Shown here: positions 52,594 to 62,180 of the stretch, piece after piece
Layout: every line of letters starts with the position of its first letter
How positions within the stretch are numbered: position 1 is the stretch's first letter
Source: Endotrypanum monterogeii
Taxonomy: Eukaryota > Euglenozoa > Kinetoplastea > Trypanosomatida > Trypanosomatidae
Assembly (NCBI GenBank): GCA_000333855.2
Contig: CM007315.1
Span: forward strand, 223,511-287,510
Direction of reading: 5' to 3'
DNA: 64,000 nucleotides
The notes under the pieces: generated by a model
Seen by the model: the letters and a program-made list of their open reading frames with translations, nothing else
The model's database searches: none
What the model was told of the DNA's origin: nothing
Program-made: the position numbers and the translations under genes

Positions 52594-55500
52594 ACGGGTG
52601 TGGCTGCGGCAGTTAAATAAAGTTGCGCACTTCGTTCTCATGTACTACCATCCATATGATGCAGCCTCCATCGAGGGGAAAATAAAAAAAATAAAAAAAA
52701 ACGGGGCGGGATGGCAGGGGTTGGAAAAGAAAAATCGCATGAGGCTGGGGGAGGGTCGTAGCAGGGGCAAGAATACACTACGGAGAGTCGGCTGTTTTTT
52801 TTTCTTCGTTTCCTTTCCAAAGGTGCCTGGGCGATGCGTGTCTGCATTTTATGTATGGGTGGATGTGCATGCGTGGTGGCGAGACTCGTACAGCAGATCA
52901 AATATGTGCGATGCAAACCACATTGGGTGGACTGAGAGAGTCTTCGTTCAAGTGCTGACTTTGAAGGTACACCATTAGATGCAAGTGCTCAGGGCGGGAG
53001 GATACACTCTCTTCCTCTGTCCGCATATCTCGAGTACGTAGAGCAAAAGAATAAATCACGAATTAAATAAAACACCGAAACAAAATATTTTGCACCTTCC
53101 CAGACAACGGCAAACCAAAGCAATGAAGCGCAAGCAACGATAAGAAGCAGTCATCCTTGCTGGAATATGTGCTTGAGGCATCAAGAGAGAGGTGAGGAGT
53201 CGAGGGACAAAACTGAAGTCCACACGAAAAGACACAAACGAAAAGATCAGAAAATTTACGCACACCGACAAAGACTCCAAGATGCGAAAATGCAAGGGAA
53301 TCGATAAAAAAAAAAAAAGAACGTCAATAAATGTTTTTTTTTTTCCAGTCATGAAGGTAACGTCAAAGGGGTTTGACCGGGTGCGACACATCCGATGTTG
53401 GAGAAATACAAGAATATGTATAAGGGGAATCGAAGGGGAGGGACACGGGGCAACGGAGTGTGTTGTGTTCGAGGGGGCGCAGAGGGGGGGGGGGAGGGGG
53501 AGAAAAGAGGGTTAAGGGTAGTAAAGCGAGGTAGCCGCAACGGCAACAACGGCAGTGGCTCTTCGATGATGTCATCAAATAGCAAATAGTTGCGAATGCC
53601 ACTGCAGTCATATGCAGGAAAAAAGAAAAGAAGAGGGGGAGGGGGGAAGGAGGGAGACAGCAACAGTCGAATAGGAAGAGAAATGGATAGTTGACAGAGT
53701 CTAGCCTATAACGAGCTGTCAGCAACACACACACACACACACACACACACACATCCGTGAAAAAAAACTTTTTTGAATGTAAGTGTGCACGAAAAAAAAA
53801 AAAGAAACCTAGTCAGCGTGCCCATACGTACACGGTGCGTATCTCACGAAAACGAGCAACAAAGACGCGACAAGTGACGTGCAGCAGCAAACATCGCCAG
53901 GTGGATTTGTGAATACAATATCCTACACAAAGTAGGCGAAATGGTTTTCCATATCCACTGTGGTGCGTGCTATGCCTCCTTCGTTTCCAGAACCCAAGTC
54001 GTCGACAGAGGCACGGAGGAGGTGTGGGCCCACCTGGTGCTTGAGACCACAGAGGGACGCGCCCTCTTACACGACGGGCTCAGCGCAGCGGCGCGCAAAC
54101 CTATTCATCTGTGCTATGGGGTCACCAAGTGTTGTGCCCACCTTCCCGTTGCTTCTGACCCACATATGCTTCAATTCAAAGGATGCGCCTCACCGGCAGC
54201 CGACTCCGCACCTGCAACTCGCGACGGCATTGACATTTGTGTATGTGGTGTTTATACGACACGCACATCGTCTACCGTCGATCGGCGCGTAGTCCCCTGA
54301 TCAAAAATAGAGCAGGCGTGCAGAAGCGCAAGAGAAAGGAGGTGCAGTCACAACGAAAAGCAACTCTACTGAATGTGCCAAATCCTACGCATGAAAGAGC
54401 TGCGCGCTCCTGTGGCGTGAGTGCATATATATATGTATATATATATATATATATATGTACTAGCCTTCTTTCTACGCGGTCGTCTGGAGGTGTGCTAGCG
54501 AAAGTAATATTTGCTGGAGAACGAGGAGACAGGTTAACATGTAAAAAAGTAAGGTACGGTATACAACCGCCCCCCTTTCCCCGACTTCGGTGCCTTCTCT
54601 TTGGGATTGTCATACAGCTTAGTCGTTCCACGAAACCCAGGCTGCTCAACACAGAAAAGAAAAAAAAAGCCACGTGTCCTTCCCGCTTGCCCCGTGGCAG
54701 GGGTGAGGGACAGGTGTTATCTCACACCGTTCTTCGAGAATTTAATTTGTGTTGGATGTTCATCCGATCCATGGCGTGTGTTTCTGGGACGGAGTAAGAA
54801 TTATGCCTTGGTCGTGTCGCCAAAGGCGAGAGAGAGGCCTCTTGTGAAAACGGTTAGAAAAAAAAAGGAATTGATACAGATACACACATAAGCAACGGAA
54901 CATAATAATGAAAAAAAGAATTTGAAGTGACGAATGCTGAAGGTGGAGGAGGAGAAGGGGGGAGAGAGAGAGACGGATAAACAGGTACCGAGACGTGGTA
55001 ACGATGCCCGGTGAAGGAAGGTAACTTGTATGTAGTCGATTACCGATCAAAAACGACTCCAACGGCAACAGAAGACAAAAAAAAAATATGTGACAAGAAA
55101 AGAAATCAATGTCGTTTATGCCCAGTAAAAAAAACAGAAAAAAAAAGAGTTGGGGAAAAGGAAACCATAACCGATCGCTGAGAAGAACCAAGTCAGAAAG
55201 AAGAGGTTGTAAGATGTAAAACAAAGATCATAAAAAAGAAACCTATTATATATATATATATATATATACATTAGATTGGATCCTGTCAAAAAAAAAAAAA
55301 CACATGCGCACCGGAAGCATAGGCACGACGAAACACGTTTGTACACATAGAAAAGATATGTAGGTCTCCAAGCGCGTCTTCGTAGTGAGCTGCGAGGAGG
55401 AGGCGCCATGGGTCACAAAATACAGACACGTGGCTTTGCACGTTCGTTGAAGAGATCAAGCACTGGGTAGGAGTGACACTGCGGGCGATCAGGGGAGAGA

Positions 55501-55960
55501 TGCTTAGAAGAGTGAGAGAGAGGGCGAAATCGTTGCAGATAAAACGGATGAAGGATGTGTTCCAGGCAGGAGAAACGACGGCCGGGATGTAAGTGGGAAA
55601 GAGAAGAGGAATTGTGTATACATATTTCTCCCCTCACGGATGACGTCGAGAGACCAACAACAACAAAAAACCTCGTCAAGTGAAATAAAATTAAAAAAAA
55701 ATGCGCAGTGGGCTGTGCAGCCCCCTCCCCCCTCCTCCCCTGAGTGTTTTGCTCGAAGCGAAAGAGAAGAAAAAAAGGTCAGTGCATCCGGAGGCTGTGC
55801 AGGGGGAGTTCACTTGGGGGGGGGTCGTCACGTATCACGCGAGGCCAAGCGCTACGTCAGGGTGAGGCGATAGAAATGATAACACATGAGAAAAGTATAA
55901 CGTCAAAAGAAAAAAAAAGGAGGCAGAGGGGGGAGGGGCACTGAGAAGACACAGAAAGCA
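52594..55960. other. Spacer with CA/TA repeats and one plus-strand ORF
   Basis: It holds a pyrimidine tract for member 2 near 52680-52702 (minus sense), G and A runs, a CA tract at about 53727-53752, and TA tracts at about 54436-54455 and 55245-55268. A GC-richer patch at 53941-54300 carries a Cys-rich plus-strand ORF listed separately. No other supported gene. Confidence 0.5.
53941..54300 (+). CDS. Uncertain Cys-rich plus-strand ORF
   Basis: 119 residues from an ATG, in a GC-richer island within an AT-rich spacer. It begins MVFHIHCGACYASFVSRTQV and has paired Cys residues (CGAC near 7-10, then HLCYGVTKCC near 57-66), which could bind zinc. The minus strand here has no long open frame, while a second plus frame is also open, so the open frame may be chance. 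There is no clear pyrimidine tract with AG upstream on this strand, and all neighbours are transcribed the other way. I do not recognise it. It could be a fossil of a gene or element. Confidence 0.2.
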   Translation: MVFHIHCGACYASFVSRTQVVDRGTEEVWAHLVLETTEGRALLHDGLSAAARKPIHLCYGVTKCCAHLPVASDPHMLQFKGCASPAADSAPATRDGIDICVCGVYTTRTSSTVDRRVVP

Positions 55961-56863
55961 TTATTTGCAACCTATTGTGTCTCCCATATAGTTTAGATGA
56001 TCATCGAGTAGAAGTGACAGCATACTGAGGCTGCACCTTCTATCCTCCGTACCTGGGCGATCGATGCAGAGGACAGCGCTGCTGTTCTTGCGAGATCTGA
56101 AAAAAAGCTCGCTGGTTGTGTGTGCGTATCCCCACAAAAGCGCTGGAACTCGTACCACCGGGTCAGCCCTGTGGGTGATGCGATACTGGGATCCGTTCAA
56201 TAACAATCCGTCCACCCACCGTGCAAAGGCAGCATTTCCTACTCGAGGTGAGCCAAACGTGTACAAGGACACCACACGAGATGCTAAGGGGTTCGGGGAC
56301 GCGTTGACGAGCTCCTGTAGGTCTGCAGCAGCGAGTGTCGCCAGGGCCCCGCCCTGGGAGTGGCCCGTGACAAGGATTTCATAGGTTGGGTTCCTTTCGA
56401 TGAGACTCCCCACAGTCCTCCGTGTCTCTGAGCGGAGCGACTTGTAGGAAACGAAGAAACCAGCGTGCACCCTGCATTTCGATCCGCAACTCGAGCGCAT
56501 GTCATACCTGACTTGCAGAATATTTAAATCAGCTAAGAAATTCGCGATATTATTTGTGCCCCGAAAAAAGACCACAATTTGTTTCTTGGAGTGATCTACG
56601 CCGATGGCGCCGCGAGTGCCAAGAAGTAAGTCTCCAAAGACCGCCACTGGTTCGAATATTTTTAAGTTTTCGCACGGCGCACCGCACGTCCACGAACGGA
56701 TATCACGCGCTGTGCAGTAAGAGGCACGGGAGAAGTAGTGGGCTCGCCATGCCTCATCGTAGTTATACGGACGCTTCGCCGTCACTGTGGGGGACACGAG
56801 AAGAAGAAAGAGGGCCGCACAGGTAATGTACACGGCAAAGTGTGTGCTAGACACGAGGTGCAT
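55961..56863 (-). CDS. Secreted class 3 (alpha/beta-hydrolase) lipase
   Basis: 300 residues; hydrolyses ester bonds of acylglycerols or phospholipids. Residues 1-29 are a signal peptide (AVYITCAALFLLLVSPTVTA), so the enzyme enters the secretory pathway. The nucleophile elbow is GHSQG at 167-171 with Ser169. The acid is Asp234 in HRADPVVRVP, and the histidine is probably His289 in DDHLNYMG, a typical class 3 triad. The oxyanion region fits VVFFRGTNN at 97-105. Eight or more Cys residues fit a disulfide-bonded extracellular protein, and NGS and NSS sites could be N-glycosylated. The frame is open 98 codons upstream, but that part holds TA repeats and a pyrimidine tract. The acceptor AG at 56872-56873 is 8 nt before the ATG at 56863. 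It lies between members 2 and 3 of the four-span family. Confidence 0.93.
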   Translation of the reverse strand: MHLVSSTHFAVYITCAALFLLLVSPTVTAKRPYNYDEAWRAHYFSRASYCTARDIRSWTCGAPCENLKIFEPVAVFGDLLLGTRGAIGVDHSKKQIVVFFRGTNNIANFLADLNILQVRYDMRSSCGSKCRVHAGFFVSYKSLRSETRRTVGSLIERNPTYEILVTGHSQGGALATLAAADLQELVNASPNPLASRVVSLYTFGSPRVGNAAFARWVDGLLLNGSQYRITHRADPVVRVPALLWGYAHTTSELFFRSRKNSSAVLCIDRPGTEDRRCSLSMLSLLLDDHLNYMGDTIGCK

Positions 56864-56871
56864 TGCGTTTG

Positions 56872-56886
56872 CTGAGGAGAAAAGGG
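56872..56886 (-). promoter_or_regulatory. Predicted spliced-leader acceptor for the lipase
   Basis: The minus strand reads CCCTTTTCTCCTCAG with the AG at plus 56872-56873. The leader is 8 nt. Confidence 0.7.
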
Positions 56887-57405
56887 TGATGGAGAATCCC
56901 GATGGATGGCCGTGGGGCGTTGACTCGGCGAATGTGCAGAGCTGGGAGGGCAACGAGGATATCGAATTCGAGGGATAAGTGGCAGTGCCTTGAGTTGCGG
57001 GAGGGTGTACAGTGTCTAAGTATATATATATATATATATGTATACACATATATGTGTACATATTTTTGAGAAACGAGGGTTGGGGAAGGGAGGGGGAGGG
57101 GGCAAGGGTACAGGCGCTGGTAGAGCTGGACCACACGTGAAGGGGGGTCAAGTGCATGGCTTTCGGAGATTAAAGGCAAGGGAGTCAGGTGTATCAGTCA
57201 CCCAAGGCGTTCACGAAATCCGTAGCGGTGCTGCTATGCCGTGATTTGCTCGCAGAGGTGCTGCGACCGTCAGCCGGCGAGCTCGCTCGCGGCAGCGTTT
57301 CCTCGGGAGGGGAAAGCGGTATGGTTTTCCCTGTAGTTCATATAAAATGACCCTGTTCGTTGCGTTGAGCAGCCCGCCGCCTGTACCGTGAAAACCATTC
57401 GATCC

Positions 57406-57447
57406 TTTTTTTTTGCTAATTCTTTTTGCCTACTGTTGCACACACAG
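57406..57447 (+). promoter_or_regulatory. Acceptor-like signal on the plus strand
   Basis: T run (57406-57414), a mixed T-rich stretch, then CACACACAG with the AG at 57446-57447, and an ATG three bases later at 57450. It has the arrangement of a spliced-leader acceptor but on the strand opposite to all solid genes. Confidence 0.3.
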
Positions 57448-57449
57448 TA

Positions 57450-57911
57450 ATGCAGCCGGAGAACGACGGCGGCGGCAGGAGCAGCAAAGACGAGAGTGTT
57501 ATTTTGAGAAGTTCTGAGCAATATGGGATTGGCACAGATCGGCAGATGCCTAGGGGCGGAGGGAATGCGTGTACAAAAAAAAAACGTAGGGTGAGCGAGG
57601 TGTGCTGAGGGGTTCAAAGAAATAAGAGGAGAGCCTTTGCAGACTCCCTGAAAACTCAAAAAGAGGGGATGTCTATCTGGAAGTATAATGTCAGCAACAG
57701 AAAAAAAAACGGAAAACGGAGAGGACGTGGTCAGATGCCCCAAAGGGTGAGGGATTTTCGCCGTTTTAGGGATGCGGCAGAGAAAGTGGAGAGATGGGTG
57801 TTGGAGGAGGGCTACAGGTACATTTGCAGGGCTTCATACATCGGCACTGCATCCGACGCAGCAAATAGGAACACTCAGCTCTTATTGCCCCCTCTCTTAC
57901 ATCAACAGTAA
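57450..57911 (+). pseudogene. Plus-strand ORF of 153 codons split by one in-frame TGA
   Basis: From the ATG at 57450 the frame runs 52 codons to a TGA at 57606-57608. It then continues in the same frame through a further ATG at 57669 to a TAA at 57909-57911. The second half reads like protein, basic then helical: RKKNGKRRGRGQMPQRVRDF and DAAEKVERWVLEEGYRYICR. The first half ends in a Lys/Arg-rich stretch encoded by a run of ten A. An acceptor-like signal lies just upstream. Possibilities are a decayed gene, two separate ORFs, a sequencing error or stop-codon readthrough. No family is recognised, and the region lies inside a minus-strand unit. Confidence 0.3.
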
Positions 57912-58405
57912 CGGTGCGCACAAGATTCTCGAGAGCTGGCCGTCACTACCCCATGCCTTCTCCTTTTCAGAGGGGATGATAAAAAATTGCACCGTTTTTT
58001 TTTTTTTTTGTTGTTGTTGTTGTTGAACACATTTTGTTGTGTGACGGAATGGAAAACGGGTTGAGGTACCTAAGATTGCACATCTACAAGCGAATCTGCT
58101 CCTGAAGTGACCCCCACGCCTTTTTGTTTTGTCTGTGTGACTCCCGTTGTGATTTATTTTCTTTCTCCCGCTCAGCACGGGTGAGTTCGGGAACACATTA
58201 CTGGGGTCATCACCAATCCATCACTTGGTGCAGGACAGTTTTCTGCTGCAGTTGCAGTAACAGATGCCCGGGCTACGGCGGAACGCCCCCTGCCTCGTAA
58301 TCAGATTCTTAACACCCCTAAAAAAAAAAAAGACGCAACAACTGCACATTTTATAGCCCTCATGATATTATGCATCCATGAAAGGTGCCGCAGGTCCTCG
58401 ACTGT

Positions 58406-58636
58406 CTAGTTATCTTTGATTGCTCGGTTAAAAGCATCGGATTCCTGTCGGCACGCAATACACACACACACACACGCACACATAGAATCACTCGGATACT
58501 CTGTTGACACTATTGATGGTGCCGATGTGCTCACCAGCGCGAACCGTTTCAGTGCGCCGACACACAAGACTGCAGTGCGTCGCATTCTCTCCCTTCCCCA
58601 GGGCGGCTCGTCGACTGAGCGCAGTGAAATCGCCAT
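58406..58636 (-). CDS. Candidate small protein
   Basis: 76 residues beginning MAISLRSVDEPPWGRERMRR. A run of T and C ending in CTTACCTAG (AG at plus 58638-58639) lies one base before the ATG, an unusually short leader. The C-terminal third runs through a CA microsatellite (CACVCVCIACR), which weakens the case. The plus strand is also open here (58416-58673) with equally good composition, so coding cannot be assigned to one strand with confidence. Not recognised. Confidence 0.25.
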   Translation of the reverse strand: MAISLRSVDEPPWGRERMRRTAVLCVGALKRFALVSTSAPSIVSTEYPSDSMCACVCVCIACRQESDAFNRAIKDN

Positions 58637-59999
58637 CCTAGGTAAGGAGAAAAAAAAATCGATCGTAGTTTAACAAGTAAAAAATAAATAAATAAATAAA
58701 TAAATATATATATATATAAATATGGATAAAACACGTGCCGCTTGGAATTATGTACAGGTGCACACGGAGCTCCTCATCACACCCCAGGCTAGGGAAATAC
58801 ATCTTCTCAAAGAGGGTGTGTATGTGGGGGAGGGCCCTGATAGAGACCCTTTTCGGTTGCCCTCAGATAAAAGACAACCTCATGAGCCGAGGAGCTGAGA
58901 AAGAGTGAGGGGTGGGGAAGGGAAGGAGCAGTGTTACAAACATTAATCATAATCGTAGTGAGCGAAGCGACCGTCCACACGCGGCAATGATGTATATATG
59001 TATATATGTATATAGGCAACTACTCAGTAGTAGTAATAGTGAGAGCGGGGGAAGGAACCAAAAAAAAAAAAAGAGGTCACTGGGAATGTGCGAGACCCCA
59101 CGCATCATCGCCACTGACCATGTCTCAAGACAGAAATGGAAAACTCAAAAAAACAACAACAATAAAATCGAATAGAAATTTCTTTCAGATGTGTGCGTGG
59201 TAATATATACAATAGAAAGCGTACGGGAGGGGGGTGGTGGTGGGACTGTTTGAGACCGAAGGATAGCGTGTGTTCTCCAAGAACACAAACATGAGAAGAA
59301 TGCAAGATAAATAAATAAAAAAATATATATATATATATGTGAAAAAAATCATGTTATGAAGAATCACTGAAATAGCGGCAGTGTGTATGAGCGTGAAAGG
59401 GTGATTCCCATGTAATACCACTCTCGAAATAAATTTCAACACAAACACACACACACACAGACATACAGTGAATAAAAAAAAAATTACAAGTGCATTGGGA
59501 AGTCATCTGGCATGACGATAACGTTAAGGTGTGAGACCTCCATCCTCACGTATCCCGAAAAGCTATCCTGGGCAGAAATCGGTACCTGATCACTCTGATC
59601 CGGCAAACATTACAAGGAAAAACAGAAACGAAAAGACAAAAACAAAAGAGATGAAGTCAAGGTCTGCAATTCACAAAGGGTATTGGCCACGCCGTGAACA
59701 CCGGCGTGGGCATCAGTGAATGTATACATGGGTGCGAGTGCATGATGTGTATATGTTTAGAGATATGTATATACAACTGTGTTCCACATGTCTTATCCAA
59801 AGCAGAAAGCAGGAGAGAGCGCTCTCCTCCATAGTGTTTTATACATCGACTTTTGTGTGCATGAGATGGTGTGCGAGGATGGGGGGAAGGGGGGATGGAA
59901 GAATCATAAAAAAGTCTAACAGGTGGAAAAAAAAAAAACGCCTCCTTTTCAAGTGGATATTTCTGGGCACCACACCTTTCGAGTGTCAAGACCCACTTT

Positions 60000-62084
60000 T
60001 TATTCCGGCACGAGCCGAGCTCTTGTGCGACTGGTGTTGCTGACTGAGCGCCTTTCAGCTGTGCAAGCAGCAGCGAAAAGAAGATACTGCAGATACCCAA
60101 ACATTGCAACAATAGAAAAAGAAAAGGCAATGAGTGGGATGCATGTCGAGCGAGCGTTTTGTTCGATGACAGCTTGGCACGAGCGCTTCGGAAAAGCGGC
60201 AGGAAGTGCGCATGGGCAAACAGGATCATCCCAAAAGATATCCGTGCAGGACAGGGTGTAGCCAGAGCATCCCTTTTGCAAGTAGTAGTCACACAAGGTT
60301 GCCACGTCTACATACCTAGAAATAGTCTGGATGCTTCCATGTTCCCCCAACATCAGGAAGAGGTCGATGCCGTTGAGAAGGCCGCACACCATGGAGCCCA
60401 CACCGGTGAAAAGGCGCACGACCAATAGTGCAATATTACTGCGCAGAGGAGCGCGCATTATCAATGCGTGCACAACTGTAGCGCAGGCCCCGCTCGTGGA
60501 CACAAACAACGTAACGATATTGAGCACGATGTTTCTCGTCATCATTTCCGAGATGACAGCGTCCGACAAAACCCCGAGAGCCACTGCATAATATAAACCG
60601 TAGAAGGCCAGTAGGATAAACAACAGGACACAGACTTGAAATGTGCGCTGAGGCAATCCAGTATAGAAAAGCTCACCGGTACGCGCGAAGAGGCCGCTAG
60701 GCTCATTTCCATTCTCCGAAGCACGACTCCGCGTGCGCTGCGTACTAATTTTTTCTCTGTACATCTCACGGTCCGTCCTGAGCAGGTTTTCTAGTTCCTC
60801 CTTTGCAACTCTGTCCAGAAGTTGGGCATCAGGGCTCACGTAACCGCAGCGTGTGGAAAGGTAAACGCGCAGTGGTACGTGCGTTGGGTTGGCGCCTTGG
60901 GACGCATGCGCGAGATAGCGCCGTACGAACATACGTAGGTATTGCATTTCCGTACAGTGCTCGGGCTTTGTTTGAAGGAGTGCGTGGAAGTTGCTCGCGG
61001 TCTCCTGCACAAAGGACAGACCTCTCACATCTTTGAGGAGAAAAGACACGTATGGGAGAGGGCCAATGGAGCCGTCACACTCCATCATTCGGTTGCGTCT
61101 GTGTGGATGTGTGTGCACTCGCGGAGAAACAAATTGACCATATCTAGAGTCCATCCGCGGAGGTGATAATGTAGGCGTGGAGGCCCCGCGAGGAGACAAT
61201 GCGGGGCCGGCTCCGCTGTGGGAGGCACTACAGCTGCGCTGAGAATCCGTCGACGCTCCAAAGGGCTCATGAGATACGGCCGCTGCCGTCTCCTGGTGAT
61301 GTGTCCCGACGTGAGGCACTGCACCCGCATCCTCGATATTTCTCCTCAACGTGTCTCTGGAGGCATTTGGGTGCTGCTGTGAAGGGAAGACTGAGACGGT
61401 GCTCATACCATTAACACCGTTTCCAGCTCGTGGAAGCAACAATCCGAGAGGGCATGCACTGGCAGAGAATAACGCGCTGCTCTGAATCACGCGGGTGCAT
61501 GACTGATCATCCATGGTCGAGGGTGTACCCACCTCGCAGTGACAACGGGCTTTGAAGTCCGCTTCTGTGTACCGGAAAGCGTGGACAAGCACCACTGTTC
61601 TCTTGGTAACGGTGCACAGAAGACCAGTGTAGTGCATGCGCCGGTTGGCACCGTTCACGCGCGTGACGATGCTCAGACTGGCGATCTGGCCAATGTAGTG
61701 CAGCACCGGTGAGTGTAACACGGGAAGGTGCTCCATCGGCTGGTCGACGTTGAACTTCACGCGGCTGAGAATCACAGCAATAGGATCTCGGGCCTCTCGG
61801 TTTCCATCCTGGGCTTGCTCAAGGAAGTTACCATCGGACGGGTCACCCGACTCTACCCCATCCAGCCTTATCGGCTCCCGAACCAATGGTTGGGGGACGG
61901 TCGAGGATCGCTGCTCCTGCGTCGTACTGTGGTGCGAGGTTACTTCTGCATCAAGCACTCCAGAGATGTTCGATGAGGGCAGCACGCGAGAACCGCCATG
62001 GAGAAGAATGTTTACTTGTGTGTGGGACGGATCCAGGGGCGCCGTCCTGCGTCGCCGCCGCGACGTAGCCTGCACAGAGGCCAT
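60000..62084 (-). CDS. Four-span membrane protein, family member 3
   Basis: 694 residues, the most diverged member. The N-terminus is basic (RRRRRTAP near 9-16). The LSm-like block at 125-178 is the clearest of the three: YIGQIASLSIVTRVN, RRMHYTGLLCTVTKRTVVLV, RYTEADFK. A long Ser/His-rich linker follows (180-335). The helical block at 336-443 keeps GSIGPLPYVSFLLKDVRGLS and QYLRMFVRRYLAHASQGANP. Spans lie at about 480-505, 515-545, 550-578 and 648-674. The Cys loop reads LCDYYLQKGCSGYTLSC, VCPC, SC, so the pattern is kept with small shifts. It is separated from member 2 by the lipase gene. The ATG at 62084 follows an acceptor with a 69-nt leader and no earlier ATG. Unlike members 1 and 2 it shows no sign of sequence exchange. 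Confidence 0.85.
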   Translation of the reverse strand: MASVQATSRRRRRTAPLDPSHTQVNILLHGGSRVLPSSNISGVLDAEVTSHHSTTQEQRSSTVPQPLVREPIRLDGVESGDPSDGNFLEQAQDGNREARDPIAVILSRVKFNVDQPMEHLPVLHSPVLHYIGQIASLSIVTRVNGANRRMHYTGLLCTVTKRTVVLVHAFRYTEADFKARCHCEVGTPSTMDDQSCTRVIQSSALFSASACPLGLLLPRAGNGVNGMSTVSVFPSQQHPNASRDTLRRNIEDAGAVPHVGTHHQETAAAVSHEPFGASTDSQRSCSASHSGAGPALSPRGASTPTLSPPRMDSRYGQFVSPRVHTHPHRRNRMMECDGSIGPLPYVSFLLKDVRGLSFVQETASNFHALLQTKPEHCTEMQYLRMFVRRYLAHASQGANPTHVPLRVYLSTRCGYVSPDAQLLDRVAKEELENLLRTDREMYREKISTQRTRSRASENGNEPSGLFARTGELFYTGLPQRTFQVCVLLFILLAFYGLYYAVALGVLSDAVISEMMTRNIVLNIVTLFVSTSGACATVVHALIMRAPLRSNIALLVVRLFTGVGSMVCGLLNGIDLFLMLGEHGSIQTISRYVDVATLCDYYLQKGCSGYTLSCTDIFWDDPVCPCALPAAFPKRSCQAVIEQNARSTCIPLIAFSFSIVAMFGYLQYLLFAAACTAERRSVSNTSRTRARLVPE

Positions 62085-62153
62085 GTATCGTAATTCCGAA
62101 CCCCCCTCTCAGCACCGACACTCTCTTCACCTTGAGTTTGATGCTTCAGCACA

Positions 62154-62180
62154 CTGGATACGAGGGGTGGAGGAAGAGGA
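62154..62180 (-). promoter_or_regulatory. Predicted spliced-leader acceptor for membrane family member 3
   Basis: The minus strand reads a C/T-rich stretch with CCTCTTCCTCCACCCCTC, then GTATCCAG, with the AG at plus 62154-62155. No ATG precedes 62084. Confidence 0.55.

Larger units (their letters stand above)
56864..59999. other. Spacer with microsatellites and small candidate ORFs
   Basis: It holds a TA tract at about 57021-57038, a GTT repeat at 58009-58024, a CA tract near 58460-58480, and AAAT-then-TA repeats at about 58682-58717 and 59306-59338. Two candidates, 57450-57911 on the plus strand and 58406-58636 on the minus strand, are listed separately. Otherwise no supported gene. Confidence 0.5.

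Noticed and set aside
56864..57157. 98-codon extension of the lipase
   Set aside because: It translates a TA microsatellite (IYIYIY) and would hide the signal peptide.
57270..57743. 157-codon minus-strand ORF
   Set aside because: It starts with TTG and is mostly the reverse of the better plus-strand frame; the first ATG leaves only about 40 codons.
58406..58673. Intron-like GTAAG after CTAG on the plus strand
   Set aside because: Cis-introns are very rare in trypanosomatids, and the same bases form the acceptor of a minus-strand candidate.
47622..62084. Amastin or classical tetraspanin identity for the four-span family
   Set aside because: The amastin signature between spans 1 and 2 and the tetraspanin CCG motif are both absent; only the span number is alike.
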